Part shown: positions 54,920 to 64,000 of the stretch, piece after piece | Numbering within the stretch: position 1 is the first letter of the stretch | How the letters are laid out: every line of letters begins with the position of its first letter | Translations under genes and position numbers: made by a program | Source of the DNA: Eriocheir sinensis | Lineage: Eukaryota; Arthropoda; Malacostraca; Decapoda; Varunidae | Reading direction: 5' to 3' | Length of the DNA stretch: 64,000 nt | Assembly (NCBI RefSeq): GCF_024679095.1 | Contig: NC_066563.1 | Span: 3,239,428 to 3,303,427, forward strand | The notes under the pieces: model-generated | The model's database searches: none | What the model was told of the DNA's origin: nothing | What the model saw: the letters and a program-made list of their open reading frames with translations, nothing else

Positions 54920-56198
54920 TCCTAATGAAATAAAAACGTTATTCATATATTCCTGCAAGAGACATTTGTATAAAATGAAGCTGAGAATGTTTTTTTTCTT
55001 TTTTTTTTTATTAACGAGATCAACGCGGCTCCTCCTCACCTGAAACCCCCCCAGCAAAGCACGTCTGCATATTCTAAACTCTTACCACATGCTTACAACA
55101 CTCATCAAGTGCTTCAACAATACATGGAACCCTCTATTAAACAAGTGACCTTACACCTTGTCTTCATTCTCCCGCGTCAAGCGAGGCCGCGATCCCGCAA
55201 CAGAGCAAAGCAGGCAGTCCTGGAAGTCAGTGTTTTTATCTACCAGCCCCTGGCGAGTGTACTTGTTCATAGTTTACCAGCCAAAAAATAATTCACTGTA
55301 TCAGATATTATATGTAAAGGTTAATCTCTTTGGTTATCAGCTGACTCTAATAATTATCAAATCTGATGACAAATTTTCCAATATGTCTATGTCAGTGGAC
55401 ATTAAGAAATCTACAACAAAACAACAACAAAAAATCCAGCCATGAGTGGCGAGTGCAAAAGATTTTTAGTTGCCACAAATATAGTTGCCATGGCTACTTT
55501 CAGTGCTGACGAGCAAAACACATGTCCACAGTCATGCCTGACACCTTGCCTGCACATCCATTTTCCCGCTTTAAACAAGGCCGCAACACCGCAACATTGT
55601 AACGCAAGTCAAGTACCTTTCCATGGCAATGCCTCACCCCCCCTTCCCTACAGCCCTGCACTGGGGACTCGCCTTCCAAATTACCACACTGGCATCCCGT
55701 ATCATTCGGGGTAACAATGGAGCGGATAACAGACCACTTCCGTCCGTCCACCGTTAAAGCCCGCCGGTAAATCAGGTCGGGCCAGATAGTGCAGGGGACA
55801 CACGCACACACACTCTCACACTCACACACGCAAACCTGACTCACACGCACACACATACATACGAGCGACACATCTAGTCCGACGATTGCTCAAACTTTGA
55901 AAAATTCATTTAATCAGTAAGTTAGACGACGGCGCTTTGGGTGCATGTTGGTGCAAGAGGATGGACTTGGAAATTTCTTTATGCAGAAAAAATAAGTTTG
56001 AAGTTTTAATTGGAAGTCGTGAGCGAAATTGCAGGAGTGAAGACCCTTTGTAGTTGAGATTACATGGGGTTCGGTGTGGGGGTGGTGGTAGTGCACGAGT
56101 CTTAAGTTGTGGTGGTGGCAGTGGTCTTAGTCGTGGTGGTGAGCCGCCAGTAGTGTAACCAAACGGAAGGAAAAGCGACACCAGCAGCAGGAACAGCA
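54920..56198. other. upstream region of the MAM gene
   Basis: No exon is recognised. Two loosely similar segments (55152-55215 and 55541-55605, both with CACCTTG...CCCGC...AGGCCGC) suggest an old duplication. A CA-rich patch lies at 55800-55860. A TCAGTA initiator-like word sits at 55914 but several ATGs lie between it and 56199, so it is not a convincing start site. The 5' UTR sequence just before the ATG is AGCAGGAACAGCA. Confidence 0.4.

Positions 56199-64000
<7,802 letters not shown>

Noticed and set aside
55900..55950. Initiator-like TCAGTA with a weak DPE-like GCATG at +28 upstream of the MAM gene
   Set aside because: It matches the consensus imperfectly at both elements and several ATGs lie between it and the signal-peptide ATG, so it is unlikely to be the start site.

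Overview
The window looks like nuclear DNA of a decapod crustacean, most likely a crab. The reasons are genes split by GT-AG introns, extremely dense long dinucleotide microsatellites on both strands, decayed non-LTR retrotransposons and a SINE-like element of a kind I associate with decapod genomes, and an invertebrate-type DM-domain gene. No taxon can be fixed without a database search. Most long open frames here are read-throughs of microsatellites or of purine/pyrimidine-rich DNA and are not genes.

Two protein-coding genes can be supported, both on the + strand. The first is a DM-domain transcription factor of the Dmrt11E/DMRT2 type. Three exons (39166-39447, 42637-42914, 48219-49090) join with matching phases into one frame ending at a TGA at 49088-49090. 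I also propose a small first coding exon 17.5 kb upstream (ATG 21654, donor at 21668) under a TATA-less promoter with three CCAAT boxes, an initiator and a downstream promoter element at the canonical spacing; its splice phase fits the 39166 acceptor exactly. The second gene (56199 to beyond 63910, open at the right edge) encodes a secreted or membrane protein with a signal peptide and at least three MAM domains over eleven exons. Exon 7 has an in-frame TAA, yet its length is a multiple of three and it could be skipped without a frameshift.

Layout. 1-21.2 kb: no recognisable gene; GC-rich left edge, diverged repeats, a degenerate array of ~160-bp units (4.4-6.0 kb), long TA/CA/CT tracts, a reverse-transcriptase relic (11.9-12.6 kb) and purine or pyrimidine blocks. 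21.3-49.1 kb: the proposed Dmrt transcription unit. Its first intron holds several decayed 3' ends of one retrotransposon family, several tandem arrays with units of about 140-160 bp (23.3-24.5, 26.7-27.3, 30.9-31.4, 35.8-36.1 kb), and a minisatellite split by a retrotransposon 3' end (36.6-37.6 kb). 49.1-56.2 kb: Dmrt 3' UTR and poly(A) signals, a further retrotransposon relic, and a pyrimidine block followed by a purine block. 56.2-64 kb: the MAM gene, with a CR1/L2-like retrotransposon relic in intron 7 right against the next splice acceptor.

The two genes are independent as far as the sequence shows: one is a nuclear zinc-module DNA-binding protein, the other an extracellular adhesion-type protein. 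Nothing suggests an operon or a defence or metabolic cluster. The less ordinary content is the Dmrt promoter with its very long first intron, the stop-bearing symmetric MAM exon, and the recurring diverged arrays of near-nucleosomal unit length.
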